From Clostridia bacterium (lineage in GTDB: Bacteria > Bacillota > Clostridia > CAKSNL01 > HGM11501): a stretch of 64,000 nucleotides of DNA. The stretch lies in assembly GCA_017411325.1 (NCBI GenBank), contig JAFQQJ010000039.1, forward strand, positions 62,001 to 126,000, in the 5' to 3' direction. Positions 45,092-54,358 of the stretch are shown here, piece by piece (position 1 is the first letter of the stretch; each line of letters begins with the position of its first letter). The position numbers were made by a program, and so were the translations under genes. The notes below the pieces were generated by a model. It had not been told where the DNA came from. It saw only the letters and a list, made by a program, of their open reading frames with translations, and made no database searches.

Positions 45092-47293
45092 ATGAAAAAG
45101 ATTTTATGTTTAATTATTGCATTAATAACAATTATCACACTTGCTATGCCTACCTTGAATGTTTTTGCTGATAATATGGCGATAAGCTATGTGACAGATA
45201 AAGCAACTGTGAAAAAAATGGCTGAGCTTATCAAGAAGCAGAATTTTACGGGAATTGTATCTGAATCTAAAGTAATTAACGATATAAATCACATTGTATA
45301 CAATTCAAAATATGCCGCGTTTGAGCAGAAGAAATTTAATTATCCAAACAGTGGCAATTATGTTTATTCCATAAATGACGGAGTTTATAACGTTAGCATA
45401 AACGGGTCAAAGGGATGTATGGCATATTCTAATTACGTGGAAGCGTTGGTTTACGGTAAGCACGGCGGAAGAAAATATCATACCGAATCTGCCGGAAAGC
45501 TTACTGAAGGAGGAATCAGAAGTTTTTTCCTGAAAGAAGCACAGGCGGGTGAACATATAAGAATAGACAACACACATTCTATGACTTATATTTCGGGTGA
45601 TGATACAGGATTTTATTACACCAACTATACAAATGACGGAAAAAAGACAGTTGAGCTTTGCTATGTGACATACGAAGAATTTGCCAGATATTATAATAGT
45701 GTGAGTTCATATGAGCAATCTTCGATATGGCTTTATCACACTAATACAAATGTAAACGATTTGAATGCTTCGGCACAAACTGACAACGGATGTAAGCATA
45801 TTGCTTATAATGACAAGGGATATTGTAAAAAGTGCGGAAAAGAATATCGTATTAATCTGAAGTCTATGGCTCCTACAAGCTATAGTGCTGTAAAAGATAA
45901 AACACCGGTGAGAAACAGACCGTATGCAGCAAATAAAATTACAAAGTACTTGTCAAAAGGACAAAAGGTAACAGTTGTGGCATATGGCTACAATAGTTAC
46001 GGTAATTTTTGGTATAAAACAAATGACGGCAGTTGGATTTACTCTGAAAATGTGATTGAAGTCAATTCTGGAAATAATCTTAAAATAAATACTTTAAGTC
46101 ATACAGGATTGACCAACAACTCAGTAAGGTTGAATGCCGAATGTTCCTACATCGGCACCCGTCCTACTGAGGTCGGAGTATATCTCGGAACAACTCCGTC
46201 AAACATGTCTGTATACAGCAGGGATACAATTAATTTTTCAAGAAATCCTTTCAATATTTGGTATGATATATCCGGTTTGAATGCTGGAGCAACTTACTAT
46301 TACAGATTTTATGCTATTGTTAACGGAAAAGAAATAGCAGGCGATAAAAAGCTCTTTGTTACCGGCGGAGGCAAAGCTACAAACGGAATATCAGATCCCC
46401 TTTCCGAGCTCGGTGTAACAGTTACACTTTCTCCTGCATCAAAAATAACAACTACAACAGCAAGAGTAAACGGCGGATGCTCATATACAGGAGCAAGACC
46501 TACAGAGGTTGGACTTAAGATAGGCTATGCACAAAATGCTTTGGTAAAGGTGGCTTCTGACAAAATAAACTTCTCTAAAAATCCTTTTGATATATGGTAC
46601 GACCTTACTGACCTTAAGGCAAACACGAAATACTATTATGTTTTATATGCCATAGTAAACGGGGCAGAAGTGGTATCTGACACAGGAGCCTTTACAACTG
46701 CAAAGGGAACAACCTCTCAGGCAGTTGCAGCATTGCATCAAGCCAACTTAAATCTTACGGTGAACGCGGTAACTAATCTTACTGCAACAACCGCAAAGGT
46801 AAATGCAAGCTGCTCGTATACCGGTACAAGACCTACGGAAGTGGGACTTTATATAGGAACAGATTCGGGAAATCTTAAAAAGCATAGCTCCGATGTTATA
46901 AATTTCAGTAAAAATCCCTTTGATATATGGTATGAGCTGACCGGTCTTAAAGCGGGAACGACATATTATTACAAAATATATGCGATTGTAGGCGGAAATA
47001 CAGTATGGAGCACACAGAAATCCTTTACAACTGCAAAGGGAACAACCTCCCAGGCAATTGCAGCATTGCCTGCGGCAAATACGCGTATAGGCATAGTTAC
47101 GGGAACTAACGGAGACAATCTTGCCATAAATGACAAGGCTGCGGCATCTCCGAAATATTCCAACGAAATCGGTGTTATTCCTCCGGGAGCGCAAATGACC
47201 GTATATCCGGATAAGGCAGTAGGAAACTGGTATTATGTGACATATAACGGAATAAGCGGATATGCATATGGGAAATATATCACATTTAAGTGA
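45092..47293 (+). CDS. Large secreted protein: papain-like N-domain, SH3 domains, three Fn3-like repeats
   Basis: 733 residues from ATG 45092 (aaaaggtgg upstream). Signal peptide about 1-28. The N-terminal domain (30-210) has GCMAYSNYVEALVYG and, 55 residues on, a His in NTHSMTYISGDDTGFYYTNY: a spacing that suggests an NlpC/P60- or papain-like cysteine fold (inference). A CxxC element (GYCKKCGKEY) near 250, an SH3b-like domain (PVRNRPYAANKITKYL) about 270-330, three Fn3-like repeats sharing SYTGTRPTEVGL and INFSKNPFDIWY, and a final SH3b-like domain (YSNEIGVIPPGAQMTVYP). Probably acts at the cell wall. Repeats 2 and 3 share near-identical DNA linkers, indicating recent duplication. Confidence 0.7.
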   Translation: MKKILCLIIALITIITLAMPTLNVFADNMAISYVTDKATVKKMAELIKKQNFTGIVSESKVINDINHIVYNSKYAAFEQKKFNYPNSGNYVYSINDGVYNVSINGSKGCMAYSNYVEALVYGKHGGRKYHTESAGKLTEGGIRSFFLKEAQAGEHIRIDNTHSMTYISGDDTGFYYTNYTNDGKKTVELCYVTYEEFARYYNSVSSYEQSSIWLYHTNTNVNDLNASAQTDNGCKHIAYNDKGYCKKCGKEYRINLKSMAPTSYSAVKDKTPVRNRPYAANKITKYLSKGQKVTVVAYGYNSYGNFWYKTNDGSWIYSENVIEVNSGNNLKINTLSHTGLTNNSVRLNAECSYIGTRPTEVGVYLGTTPSNMSVYSRDTINFSRNPFNIWYDISGLNAGATYYYRFYAIVNGKEIAGDKKLFVTGGGKATNGISDPLSELGVTVTLSPASKITTTTARVNGGCSYTGARPTEVGLKIGYAQNALVKVASDKINFSKNPFDIWYDLTDLKANTKYYYVLYAIVNGAEVVSDTGAFTTAKGTTSQAVAALHQANLNLTVNAVTNLTATTAKVNASCSYTGTRPTEVGLYIGTDSGNLKKHSSDVINFSKNPFDIWYELTGLKAGTTYYYKIYAIVGGNTVWSTQKSFTTAKGTTSQAIAALPAANTRIGIVTGTNGDNLAINDKAAASPKYSNEIGVIPPGAQMTVYPDKAVGNWYYVTYNGISGYAYGKYITFK

Positions 47294-47311
47294 TGTATTT
47301 ATCGGGAAATA

Positions 47312-47340
47312 TTGACAAAAAGAGGTATTTATGCTATATT
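47312..47340 (+). promoter_or_regulatory. Promoter of pgi
   Basis: TTGACA (47312-47317), 17-base spacer, TATATT (47335-47340), 46 bases before the start codon. Confidence 0.8.
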
Positions 47341-47385
47341 CAACAGAATATAATATACCACTCAGAGTAAGAAAGGACATTTGAC

Positions 47386-48711
47386 ATGGTAAGAATAGAT
47401 TATTCCAAAACAGGTATTGAAAAAAGACAGCTTGATGCAATTAAAGGACAGATTGCAGAAGCAAAGAAATTGGTTGAGCAGGGCGGAGGCGCAGGCGACG
47501 ATTTTTTAGGCTGGGTACGCCTTCCCGAAAACTATGATAAAGAAGAGTTTGCAAGAATTAAGGTGGCAGCAGAGGAAATAAAGAAAAATTCCGATGTACT
47601 TGTGGTTGTAGGCATCGGCGGCTCTTACCTTGGTGCAAGAGCAGCAATTGAAATGCTTAATTCTTCTTTCTCTAACCTTCTTCCCAAGGAAAAGAGAAAT
47701 GCACCCATCATTGTATATGCAGGTAACAACATAAGCGGAAACTATATGCACGAGCTTATGGAATTTTTGGCTGATAAAGACTTTTCCGTAAACGTAATAT
47801 CCAAGTCAGGAACAACGACAGAGCCTGCAATTGCTTTCAGACTTTTGACGGATGCTCTCAATAAAAAGTACGGAACAGCAAAGGGCAGAGTTTATGTTAC
47901 AACCGATGCCAAGAAGGGTGCCCTTAAAAATCTTGCCGATGAAATGGGCTATCCCACTTTCGTTGTGCCCGATGATGTAGGCGGAAGATTCTCTGTTTTG
48001 ACAGCAGTTGGACTTCTTCCCATTGCAGCAGCAGGAATTGATATTGATGCCATGATGAAGGGCGCATATGATGCTATGAAAGAGTATGAGTCCGAGGAAA
48101 ATGCCTGCACAGAATATGCAGCGGTAAGAAATATACTCTACCGTCAGGGTAAAACAGTTGAAATCCTTGCAAATTATGAGCCCAGACTCCACTATATCGG
48201 CGAATGGTGGAAGCAGCTCTTCGGTGAATCTGAAGGCAAGGACAACGAAGGTATTTTCCCTGCAGCTGTTGACTTCTCAACCGACCTTCACTCTCTCGGT
48301 CAGTACATCCAGGAGGGAAGAAGGAATATGTTTGAAACGGTGCTTACCGTTAAGACACCTCAAAATGATGTAACTGTAATAAACGACGAGAAAAATGTTG
48401 ACGGACTTAACTTCCTTACTGGAAAAACTATGGACTTTGTAAATAACAAGGCGTTCCTCGGAACATTGCTTGCACATACTGACGGAAATGTTCCAAATAT
48501 CGTGCTTGAAATTGAAACACTTGACGCATACAATTTCGGTGCTCTTGTTTACTTCTTTGAAAAAGCCTGCGGCATCTCCGGCTATACTTTAGGGGTTAAT
48601 CCTTTCAATCAGCCCGGCGTTGAAGCATATAAGAAAAATATGTTTGCGCTCCTCGGAAAACCCGGTTATGAGGCACAGGCTGAAGAACTTTATGAAAAAT
48701 TAAAAAAATAA
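47386..48711 (+). CDS. pgi: Glucose-6-phosphate isomerase
   Basis: 441 residues, the short Gram-positive form. [17 protein letters not shown], the phosphate-binding [41 protein letters not shown] and the late [14 protein letters not shown] are all present. Interconverts glucose-6-P and fructose-6-P. Monocistronic by appearance. Start ATG with gaaagga upstream. Confidence 0.97.
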   Translation: MVRIDYSKTGIEKRQLDAIKGQIAEAKKLVEQGGGAGDDFLGWVRLPENYDKEEFARIKVAAEEIKKNSDVLVVVGIGGSYLGARAAIEMLNSSFSNLLPKEKRNAPIIVYAGNNISGNYMHELMEFLADKDFSVNVISKSGTTTEPAIAFRLLTDALNKKYGTAKGRVYVTTDAKKGALKNLADEMGYPTFVVPDDVGGRFSVLTAVGLLPIAAAGIDIDAMMKGAYDAMKEYESEENACTEYAAVRNILYRQGKTVEILANYEPRLHYIGEWWKQLFGESEGKDNEGIFPAAVDFSTDLHSLGQYIQEGRRNMFETVLTVKTPQNDVTVINDEKNVDGLNFLTGKTMDFVNNKAFLGTLLAHTDGNVPNIVLEIETLDAYNFGALVYFFEKACGISGYTLGVNPFNQPGVEAYKKNMFALLGKPGYEAQAEELYEKLKK

Positions 48712-48712
48712 C

Positions 48713-48741
48713 TTGAAAAATTGTGCATTATATAGTACAAT
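48713..48741 (+). promoter_or_regulatory. Promoter of the small P-loop gene
   Basis: TTGAAA (48713-48718) right after the pgi stop, 17-base spacer, TACAAT (48736-48741). Confidence 0.65.
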
Positions 48742-48788
48742 ATAGTTAAGGAAGATAATTCCTATAAAAAACACAGGAGGTAACGGCT

Positions 48789-49199
48789 ATGTTAAAAATT
48801 ATTGTAGGTGAAAAAGGAACAGGAAAAACCAAAACTCTCATTGATGCGGTTCACGCAGCATTAGATTCCCAGAAGGGCAGTATCGTATTTATCAACAAGG
48901 GAACAAGACACACCTATGACTTAAGTTCTAAGATCCGTTTAATAAATACAGAGGAATATGCAGTTGAAAATTATGATGCATTTTACGGCGTAATCTGCGG
49001 CGTTCTTTCTCAGGATTTTGATATATGTGATATTTTTGTTGACAGTATTACAAAAATCGTAGGATGCAACGATGTGCCCGCTCTTGAAGCTATGCTTGAC
49101 AAGGCGGCTGCAGTTTGCGAAAAGGCTAAAGCTAACCTTACAATCACAATCAGCATCAAGGAAGAAGAGCTTAGCGAAGGACTTAAAAAATATCTTTAA
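48789..49199 (+). CDS. Small P-loop protein, unknown function
   Basis: 136 residues, ribosome site aggagg. The N-terminus is a Walker A loop, IIVGEKGTGKTKTLIDAV, and the rest resembles a truncated RecA/ATPase-like core with an acidic strand ICDIFVDSITKIVG in the Walker B position. No helicase or kinase motifs beyond that. Probably a conserved Clostridia ATP-binding protein; role not recognisable. Own promoter and terminator. Confidence 0.7.
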   Translation: MLKIIVGEKGTGKTKTLIDAVHAALDSQKGSIVFINKGTRHTYDLSSKIRLINTEEYAVENYDAFYGVICGVLSQDFDICDIFVDSITKIVGCNDVPALEAMLDKAAAVCEKAKANLTITISIKEEELSEGLKKYL

Positions 49200-49210
49200 T
49201 CAAAAGTTAT

Positions 49211-49235
49211 AAAAAGCGGCATTGCCGCTTTTTAT
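49211..49235 (+). terminator. Rho-independent terminator
   Basis: aaaaagcggc-att-gccgcttttt, 11 bases after the stop of the P-loop gene. Confidence 0.88.
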
Positions 49236-49246
49236 ATGTCAAATAA

Positions 49247-49269
49247 GCATATCTGAAAGGGAGATATGC
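49247..49269 (+). promoter_or_regulatory. Short hairpin before the thrC ribosome site
   Basis: Perfect 8-bp stem gcatatct / agatatgc with loop gaaaggg, ending 8 bases before ggagg of thrC. Might influence translation or stability; purpose unknown. No clear thrC promoter is visible after the preceding terminator. Confidence 0.35.
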
Positions 49270-49288
49270 ATTACCCGGAGGTTTATTT

Positions 49289-50788
49289 ATGTTATATCAC
49301 AGCAGCAGAGATAAAAGTGTAGAAGTTACTGCGTCAGAGGCAATTGTCAAGGGCCTTTGCAGTGACGGAGGACTTTTTGTTCCCGAAGAAATACCGTATC
49401 TTTCGCTTGATGAAATTGTTGCACTTGGCAATATGTCCTACAGCGAAAGGGCAACGGAAATTTTCAGCCTTTTCTTAACCGATTTCAGAAAAAACGAGAT
49501 AAAGGATTGTACGGGAAAAGCATACACTAAAGAAAAATTTGAAACAGATACGATTGCTCCCATATATAAGCTTAACGAACATACTTATATACTGGAACTC
49601 TGGCACGGGCCTACCTGTGCATTCAAGGATATGGCACTTCAGATTCTGCCTTATCTTCTTACAACATCAATGGAGAAGACCGGAACTGATAAAAAGGTTG
49701 CAATTTTAGTTGCTACAAGCGGTGATACCGGTAAGGCGGCGCTTGAGGGCTTCCGTGATGTAGAAGGAACAAAAATATTTGTATTCTATCCCACCGGTGG
49801 CGTATCTGAAATTCAGAAGCTTCAGATGCAGACGCAGGAGGGGGCAAATGTCGGAGTTTACGCCATCGAAGGAAACTTTGACGATGCGCAGAGCGGTGTT
49901 AAGAAAATTTTCTCCGATAATGAATTCAAGGCTGAGCTGAGAAAGCGCGGTTATGAATTATCCAGCGCCAACTCCATCAACTGGGGAAGACTTCTTCCGC
50001 AGATAGTATACTATGTATCCTCTTATGCAGAGCTTGTGAAAAACAAGGAAATAGCATGCGGAGAAGAAATAAATGTATGTGTTCCCACAGGTAACTTCGG
50101 AAACATTCTTGCGGCATATTATGCAAAGGAAATGGGTGTTCCGATTAAGACTCTTATCTGTGCATCAAACAGCAATAACGTTTTAACCGAGTTTATAAGA
50201 ACAGGTGTATATAATAAGAACCGCGCCTTTGTACAGACTATTTCTCCTTCGATGGATATACTTATTTCAAGCAATCTTGAAAGACTTTTGTATCATATGT
50301 CAGATGAAAATTCGGAGCTTGTCAAGGAGCTTATGACAAAGCTTTCCGAAGAGGGAAGCTATGAAGTTCCCGATGCAATAAAGGAAAAGCTTTCCGAAAG
50401 CTTCTATGCGGCTTACTGTGATGATAAATTTACTATGCGAACGATAAGCGACATTGAGAGAAACTACTCTTATGTAATGGACACTCATACGGCGGTTGCC
50501 CAGAATGTTTACGAGCAGTATGTTGCTCAGACTCACGATGCGACAAAGACTGTAATTGCATCTACTGCAAGCCCCTTTAAGTTCAGCGGAAGTGTTGTTA
50601 ATGCAATTATGGGTGAAGATGATGCACCTTCTGCGGACGATGAGTTCCTTCTTATTGAAAAACTTTCCGAAATAGGAAAAATGACACCGCCGAAGTCTCT
50701 TTCCGAACTTAAAGGCAAGGAAATAAGATTCCCCGGTGTTACCAAAAAAGAAGAAATGATTTTAAGGGTAAGTGAATTTTTAGCATAA
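49289..50788 (+). CDS. thrC: Threonine synthase
   Basis: 499 residues, PLP enzyme converting O-phosphohomoserine to threonine. The PLP lysine is in LWHGPTCAFKDMALQIL, and the phosphate loop VATSGDTGKAALEGF follows; N-terminal SDGGLFVPEEIP and SYSERATEIFSLFL are typical of the long (fungal/gamma-proteobacterial-like) ThrC class. Start ATG with ggagg 7 bases upstream. Confidence 0.95.
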   Translation: MLYHSSRDKSVEVTASEAIVKGLCSDGGLFVPEEIPYLSLDEIVALGNMSYSERATEIFSLFLTDFRKNEIKDCTGKAYTKEKFETDTIAPIYKLNEHTYILELWHGPTCAFKDMALQILPYLLTTSMEKTGTDKKVAILVATSGDTGKAALEGFRDVEGTKIFVFYPTGGVSEIQKLQMQTQEGANVGVYAIEGNFDDAQSGVKKIFSDNEFKAELRKRGYELSSANSINWGRLLPQIVYYVSSYAELVKNKEIACGEEINVCVPTGNFGNILAAYYAKEMGVPIKTLICASNSNNVLTEFIRTGVYNKNRAFVQTISPSMDILISSNLERLLYHMSDENSELVKELMTKLSEEGSYEVPDAIKEKLSESFYAAYCDDKFTMRTISDIERNYSYVMDTHTAVAQNVYEQYVAQTHDATKTVIASTASPFKFSGSVVNAIMGEDDAPSADDEFLLIEKLSEIGKMTPPKSLSELKGKEIRFPGVTKKEEMILRVSEFLA

Positions 50789-50840
50789 AATTTCTCTGTT
50801 TACCGGGAAAGTTGCTTTTACGCTTTTAATATTATAAATG

Positions 50841-50875
50841 AAAAAGCAGCGTGCAGATTCCTGCACGCTGTTTTC
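50841..50875. terminator. Bidirectional terminator between thrC and the DUF1540 gene
   Basis: cagcgtgcag-attc-ctgcacgctg with aaaaa on the left and tttt on the right; both flanking genes converge on it. Confidence 0.88.
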
Positions 50876-50887
50876 AAAGAGAGGATT

Positions 50888-51058
50888 TTAACAAGATTCG
50901 CACTTGTTCTTAAATGTGCTGCACTCTGTCTGGTTTGCCTTTGTTGCACTGCCTGATTCAACCTTGATAGAGGTTGCGTGGCATTCGTGATTTTCATTGT
51001 AGGCGCATTTTTCGGCGTCACAAATGATTCCGTCAAGGCGATGGGTGTTCTTATTCAT
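50888..51058 (-). CDS. DUF1540 cysteine-rich small protein
   Basis: 56 residues. The frame is open for 30 more codons upstream, but ATG at 51058 has aaagga before it and the upstream part shows no conservation-like features. Six cysteines in the pattern C-D-A-E-K-C, YNENHECHATSIKV, TECSTFKNKCESC, matching the DUF1540 family, whose members are short, probably metal-binding proteins in Clostridia and sporeformers. Function undetermined. Confidence 0.8.
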   Translation of the reverse strand: MNKNTHRLDGIICDAEKCAYNENHECHATSIKVESGSATKANQTECSTFKNKCESC

Positions 51059-51187
51059 GAAAACAAATCCTTTCAAAATCAGTATATCATTTCTATGCGC
51101 AATAAATAAAAGTGATATACCGTAAAAAATTTTGTACAAGAAGTACACTGTTAGTTTGAACTGAATTTGAGTTTTTATTCACGGAAA

Positions 51188-51233
51188 AACGCTTTTTCGA
51201 AATATCCGTCTTAAAATTTCTTTGTTGAAATTT
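51188..51233 (+). repeat. 46-bp direct repeat, copy 1
   Basis: Begins aacgctttttcgaaatatcc and ends ttgaaattt; identical to 51318-51363. Here the internal inverted repeat is short (aaatttc/gaaattt). Confidence 0.85.
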
Positions 51234-51317
51234 CAGTCAGAGAGCTGATAATTTGGTAGAATAAGTATGACGAAAAAATCCTGTTCGGATTTTTCATAAT
51301 CATTTCAAAAAAGCTTG

Positions 51318-51363
51318 AACGCTTTTTCGAAATATCCGTCTTAAAATTTCTTTGTTGAAATTT
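51318..51363 (+). repeat. 46-bp direct repeat, copy 2
   Basis: Identical to copy 1, 130 bases downstream. With the following bases it forms a 13-bp perfect stem gtcttaaaatttc / gaaattttaagac (51339-51370), ending 10 bases before the ribosome site of the phosphoesterase gene. Confidence 0.85.
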
Positions 51364-51388
51364 TAAGACTCAAGAAAGGAGGCTTATT

Positions 51389-52066
51389 ATGGCGATTTTT
51401 GCAATTTCAGACCTGCATTTGCCAATTGGCGTTAAAAAGCCGATGGACATATTCGGTAAGCGTTGGGAAAACTATGTTTACAGAATAAAGGAAAACTGGG
51501 AACGGGAAATTACAGATGAGGATTATGTGATTATTCCCGGAGACATTTCCTGGGCAACCTATCTTGAAGAAGCCAAAGCGGATTTTGATTTCATAAATAA
51601 GCTTCCCGGAACGAAAATTATCTCAAAGGGAAACCATGATTACTGGTGGACTACAATGTCAAAGCTCAATAAATTCAAGGAAGAAAACGGATATGACACG
51701 ATTCACTTTATCCATAACAATTCTTTTATTATAGGAGATATAGGAATATGTGCCTCCCGCGGATGGATAACCCCGATGGACAAGGATTTTAAAGGGGAAG
51801 ATGACAAGATTTATAAGCGCGAGCTTATAAGGATGGAGCTTTCCTTGGAGGATGCAAAAAAGAGGGGGGCGACGGAATTAATAGCGGCAATTCACTATCC
51901 GCCATATGAGGGATTTTTGGAGATTGCGGAGCGGTATTCGGTAAAGCGTGTCCTCTACGGACACCTGCACAGCGAAAATATGAATAGTTATAATGAAATA
52001 TCACCATTCACAGCCTTAGTTTCGTGCGACTATTTATCGTTTTTGCCAAAAAAAATTATATTGTAA
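51389..52066 (+). CDS. Calcineurin-like metallophosphoesterase
   Basis: 225 residues. All metal-binding blocks are present in order: SDLHLP, GDISW, KGNHDYWW, IHYPP and YGHLH. WGKRWENYVYRIKENWE-type N-terminus (DIFGKRWENY) is typical of a conserved Bacillota subgroup of cytosolic phosphohydrolases with unknown substrate. Start ATG with aaaggagg. Confidence 0.88.
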   Translation: MAIFAISDLHLPIGVKKPMDIFGKRWENYVYRIKENWEREITDEDYVIIPGDISWATYLEEAKADFDFINKLPGTKIISKGNHDYWWTTMSKLNKFKEENGYDTIHFIHNNSFIIGDIGICASRGWITPMDKDFKGEDDKIYKRELIRMELSLEDAKKRGATELIAAIHYPPYEGFLEIAERYSVKRVLYGHLHSENMNSYNEISPFTALVSCDYLSFLPKKIIL

Positions 52067-52073
52067 AAAGTAC

Positions 52074-52101
52074 TTGAAAAATTTTTATTATATGGTATAA
52101 T
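52074..52101 (+). promoter_or_regulatory. Promoter of tig
   Basis: TTGAAA (52074-52079), 16-base spacer, TATAAT (52096-52101), about 60 bases before the start codon. Confidence 0.75.
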
Positions 52102-52161
52102 ATAGCTTTAGAAAGGCTAAACTGCAGTTAGTGGGTTTGGCTTTGAGAAAGGATGAAAGAA

Positions 52162-53697
52162 ATGAGTTATACACTTGAGAATGTGGAAAAGAACAAAGTT
52201 AAGCTTACAATTGAAGTAGCTGCTGACGTGTTCGAGGAAGGTATGAAGAAGTCATACCAGAAAAACGTTAAGTACATTAACGTTCCCGGCTTCCGCAAGG
52301 GAAAAGCTCCCAGAAAAATGATTGAGAAAATGTACGGTGCAGGAGTATTTTATGAGGATGCAGTAAATTTTGTTATTCCCGATGCATATGATAATGCAGT
52401 GGAAGAAGCAAAAATCTCTCCCGTATCCCAGCCCGAAATCGATATAGTAACAATCGGTGAAGAAGATAAGCCTTTTGTATTCACAGCAGAAGTGTACACA
52501 AAGCCCGAAGTTAAGCTTGGTACATATAAGGGTGTGGAAATTGCAAAGGTTGAGTTCAAGATTACCGATGAAGACGTTGATGCTGAAATCGGCAATATGC
52601 GTGAAAAGAACTCCAGAATGGTAACAATCGAAGACAGAGCGGCAGCTATGGGTGATACCACAACCATCGACTTTGAAGGCTTTGTTGACGGCGTTGCATT
52701 TGAAGGCGGAAAGGGAACAGATTACGAGCTTGTTTTAGGAAGCGGTTCCTTTATTCCCGGTTTTGAAGATCAGATCGTTGGTAAGTCCATCGGTGAAGAA
52801 TTTGACGTTAACGTTAAGTTCCCCGAAGAGTACCACGCTGAAGAGTTAAAGGGCAAGGATGCTACATTCAAGGTGGCATTAAAGGCATTGAAGGTTAAAG
52901 AGCTTCCCGAGCTTGATGATGAGTTTGCAAAGGACAACGGCTTTGACACTCTTGCTGACCTTAAGGCAGACGTTCGTGCAAAGCTTGAAAAGAATGCAGC
53001 TGAGAACGAAAAGCGCGAAATCGAAAATGCAGCACTTGAAGCTGCAGTTACAGAGGCTGAAATTGATCTTCCTGAATGTATGGTTGATTCTCAGGCTGAA
53101 AGAATGGTTGAGGATTATGCATACAGACTTAAGAGTCAGGGCATTGATATGAAGCTTTATCTTCAGTACACAGGTATGACTGAAGAACAGATGAAAGAGC
53201 AGATGAAGCCCTCCGCTAAGGCTCAGGTGCTCGGAAGCCTTGTTCTTGAAAAGATTGCCGAGGTTGAAGGCTTAGAGGCTACAGACGAAGATGTTGAAGC
53301 TGAATTTAACAAGATTGCTGAAGTTTACAAGATGGAAAAGGATAAAATCCGTGAGCTTATGAATGCCAATATCGAAACTATGAAGGAAGACATTGTAAGA
53401 AACAAGGCTCTTGATATTCTTGCAGCAAATGCAAAACAGGTAGCAAAGAAGGCTGCAAAGAAAGCAGCAGAAGCTGAAGGTGAAAAGAAGCCCGCAGCAA
53501 AGAAGACAACAACAAAGAAGGCAGAAACTGAAGGCGAAAAGAAGCCCGCAGCAAAGAAGACAACAACAAAGAAGGCGGAAGCTGAAGGCGAAAAGAAGCC
53601 CGCAGCAAAGAAGACAACAACAAAGAAGGCAGAAGCTGAAGGCGAAAAGAAGCCTGCTGCAAAAAAGACAACAAAGAAAGCAGAAGATGCTGAATAA
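52162..53697 (+). CDS. tig: Trigger factor with Lys/Ala-rich repeat tail
   Basis: 511 residues from ATG 52162; an ATG at 52153 touches the ribosome site (gaaagga), so the later one is chosen. Ribosome-binding domain with [21 protein letters not shown]-type prolyl isomerase domain about 160-245 ([30 protein letters not shown]), and the helical chaperone domain to about 430. Typical trigger factors end there; this one adds about 80 residues of Ala/Lys-rich sequence including four 18-residue repeats ([17 protein letters not shown]). The tail resembles histone H1-like or AlgP-like segments. Upstream of clpP and clpX, the standard tig-clpP-clpX order. Confidence 0.93.
   Translation: MSYTLENVEKNKVKLTIEVAADVFEEGMKKSYQKNVKYINVPGFRKGKAPRKMIEKMYGAGVFYEDAVNFVIPDAYDNAVEEAKISPVSQPEIDIVTIGEEDKPFVFTAEVYTKPEVKLGTYKGVEIAKVEFKITDEDVDAEIGNMREKNSRMVTIEDRAAAMGDTTTIDFEGFVDGVAFEGGKGTDYELVLGSGSFIPGFEDQIVGKSIGEEFDVNVKFPEEYHAEELKGKDATFKVALKALKVKELPELDDEFAKDNGFDTLADLKADVRAKLEKNAAENEKREIENAALEAAVTEAEIDLPECMVDSQAERMVEDYAYRLKSQGIDMKLYLQYTGMTEEQMKEQMKPSAKAQVLGSLVLEKIAEVEGLEATDEDVEAEFNKIAEVYKMEKDKIRELMNANIETMKEDIVRNKALDILAANAKQVAKKAAKKAAEAEGEKKPAAKKTTTKKAETEGEKKPAAKKTTTKKAEAEGEKKPAAKKTTTKKAEAEGEKKPAAKKTTKKAEDAE
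53476..53688 (+). repeat. Four tandem 54-bp coding repeats in tig
   Basis: Units at 53476, 53530, 53584 and 53638 (the last 51 bp, one Thr codon shorter), each encoding [17 protein letters not shown] plus one residue. Nearly identical at DNA level, so copy number may vary between strains. Confidence 0.9.
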
Positions 53698-53706
53698 TTA
53701 AGTATA

Positions 53707-53730
53707 AAGGCGGTCATCTGACCGCCTTAT
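53707..53730 (+). terminator. Hairpin between tig and clpP, weak terminator
   Basis: aaggcggtca / tgaccgcctt followed by atatata rather than a T-run. May partially separate tig from clpPX. Confidence 0.55.
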
Positions 53731-53756
53731 ATATACTAAAAAAAGGAGGATTTTTC

Positions 53757-54335
53757 ATGGTTACAGCTATGAGTGCGAGAGAGGAATATTCCGGTGGGGA
53801 GAGCATTTATTCAAGACTTCTTAAGGACAGAATCATTTTCTTAAACGGGGTTCTTGACAATGCGACAGCGTGCAGTATTATTGCACAGCTTTTATATCTT
53901 GAAAGCGAAGATCCGGATAAGGATATCTGCCTTTATATAAATTGCCCAGGGGGCTCTGTTTCAGACGGCCTTGCAATTTACGATACCATGAAATATATAA
54001 AGTGCGATGTATCCACGATCTGCATCGGTATGGCGGCATCAATGGGTGCGTTCCTGCTTTCAAGCGGAACTAAGGGAAAGAGAATTGCTCTTCCCAACAG
54101 TGAAATAATGATACATCAGCCATCACTCAGCAGTGTATATCAGGGACAGGCAACAGATGTTGAAATTATGACAAACCAGATGATGCGGATTAAGGATAAG
54201 CTTAATAAAATACTTTCGGAAAACACGGGAAAGGAACTTTCCAAGGTAGTGGAAGATACTGAACGTGATTATTATCTTACAGCAGAAGAGGCAAAAGATT
54301 ACGGAATTATAGATAAAATCATATCCGAGAGATAA
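53757..54335 (+). CDS. clpP: ATP-dependent Clp protease proteolytic subunit
   Basis: 192 residues. Catalytic Ser in [16 protein letters not shown], His in IMIHQPS, and Asp in [30 protein letters not shown] is the oxyanion region. Forms the tetradecameric chamber fed by ClpX. Start ATG behind aaaggagg; a second ATG five codons in is possible. Confidence 0.96.
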   Translation: MVTAMSAREEYSGGESIYSRLLKDRIIFLNGVLDNATACSIIAQLLYLESEDPDKDICLYINCPGGSVSDGLAIYDTMKYIKCDVSTICIGMAASMGAFLLSSGTKGKRIALPNSEIMIHQPSLSSVYQGQATDVEIMTNQMMRIKDKLNKILSENTGKELSKVVEDTERDYYLTAEEAKDYGIIDKIISER

Positions 54336-54358
54336 AAGTCCTTTTGGAGGTTTTTGGA

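Larger units (their letters stand above)
51059..51388. other. 330-base intergenic region with a duplicated 46-bp element
   Basis: Divergent spacer between the DUF1540 gene (-) and the phosphoesterase gene (+). Its main content is two identical 46-bp repeats (listed separately). No confident promoter for either gene; candidate -10 boxes (tagaat near 51256) lack a matching -35. Confidence 0.5.

Noticed and set aside
51188..51363. CRISPR array
   Set aside because: Only two repeat copies with a long AT-rich spacer, no leader and no cas genes.
53325..53717. Long minus-strand open frames opposite the tig tail
   Set aside because: They are shadows of the tandem repeat and contain only its reverse complement translated as Phe/Ala-rich sequence.
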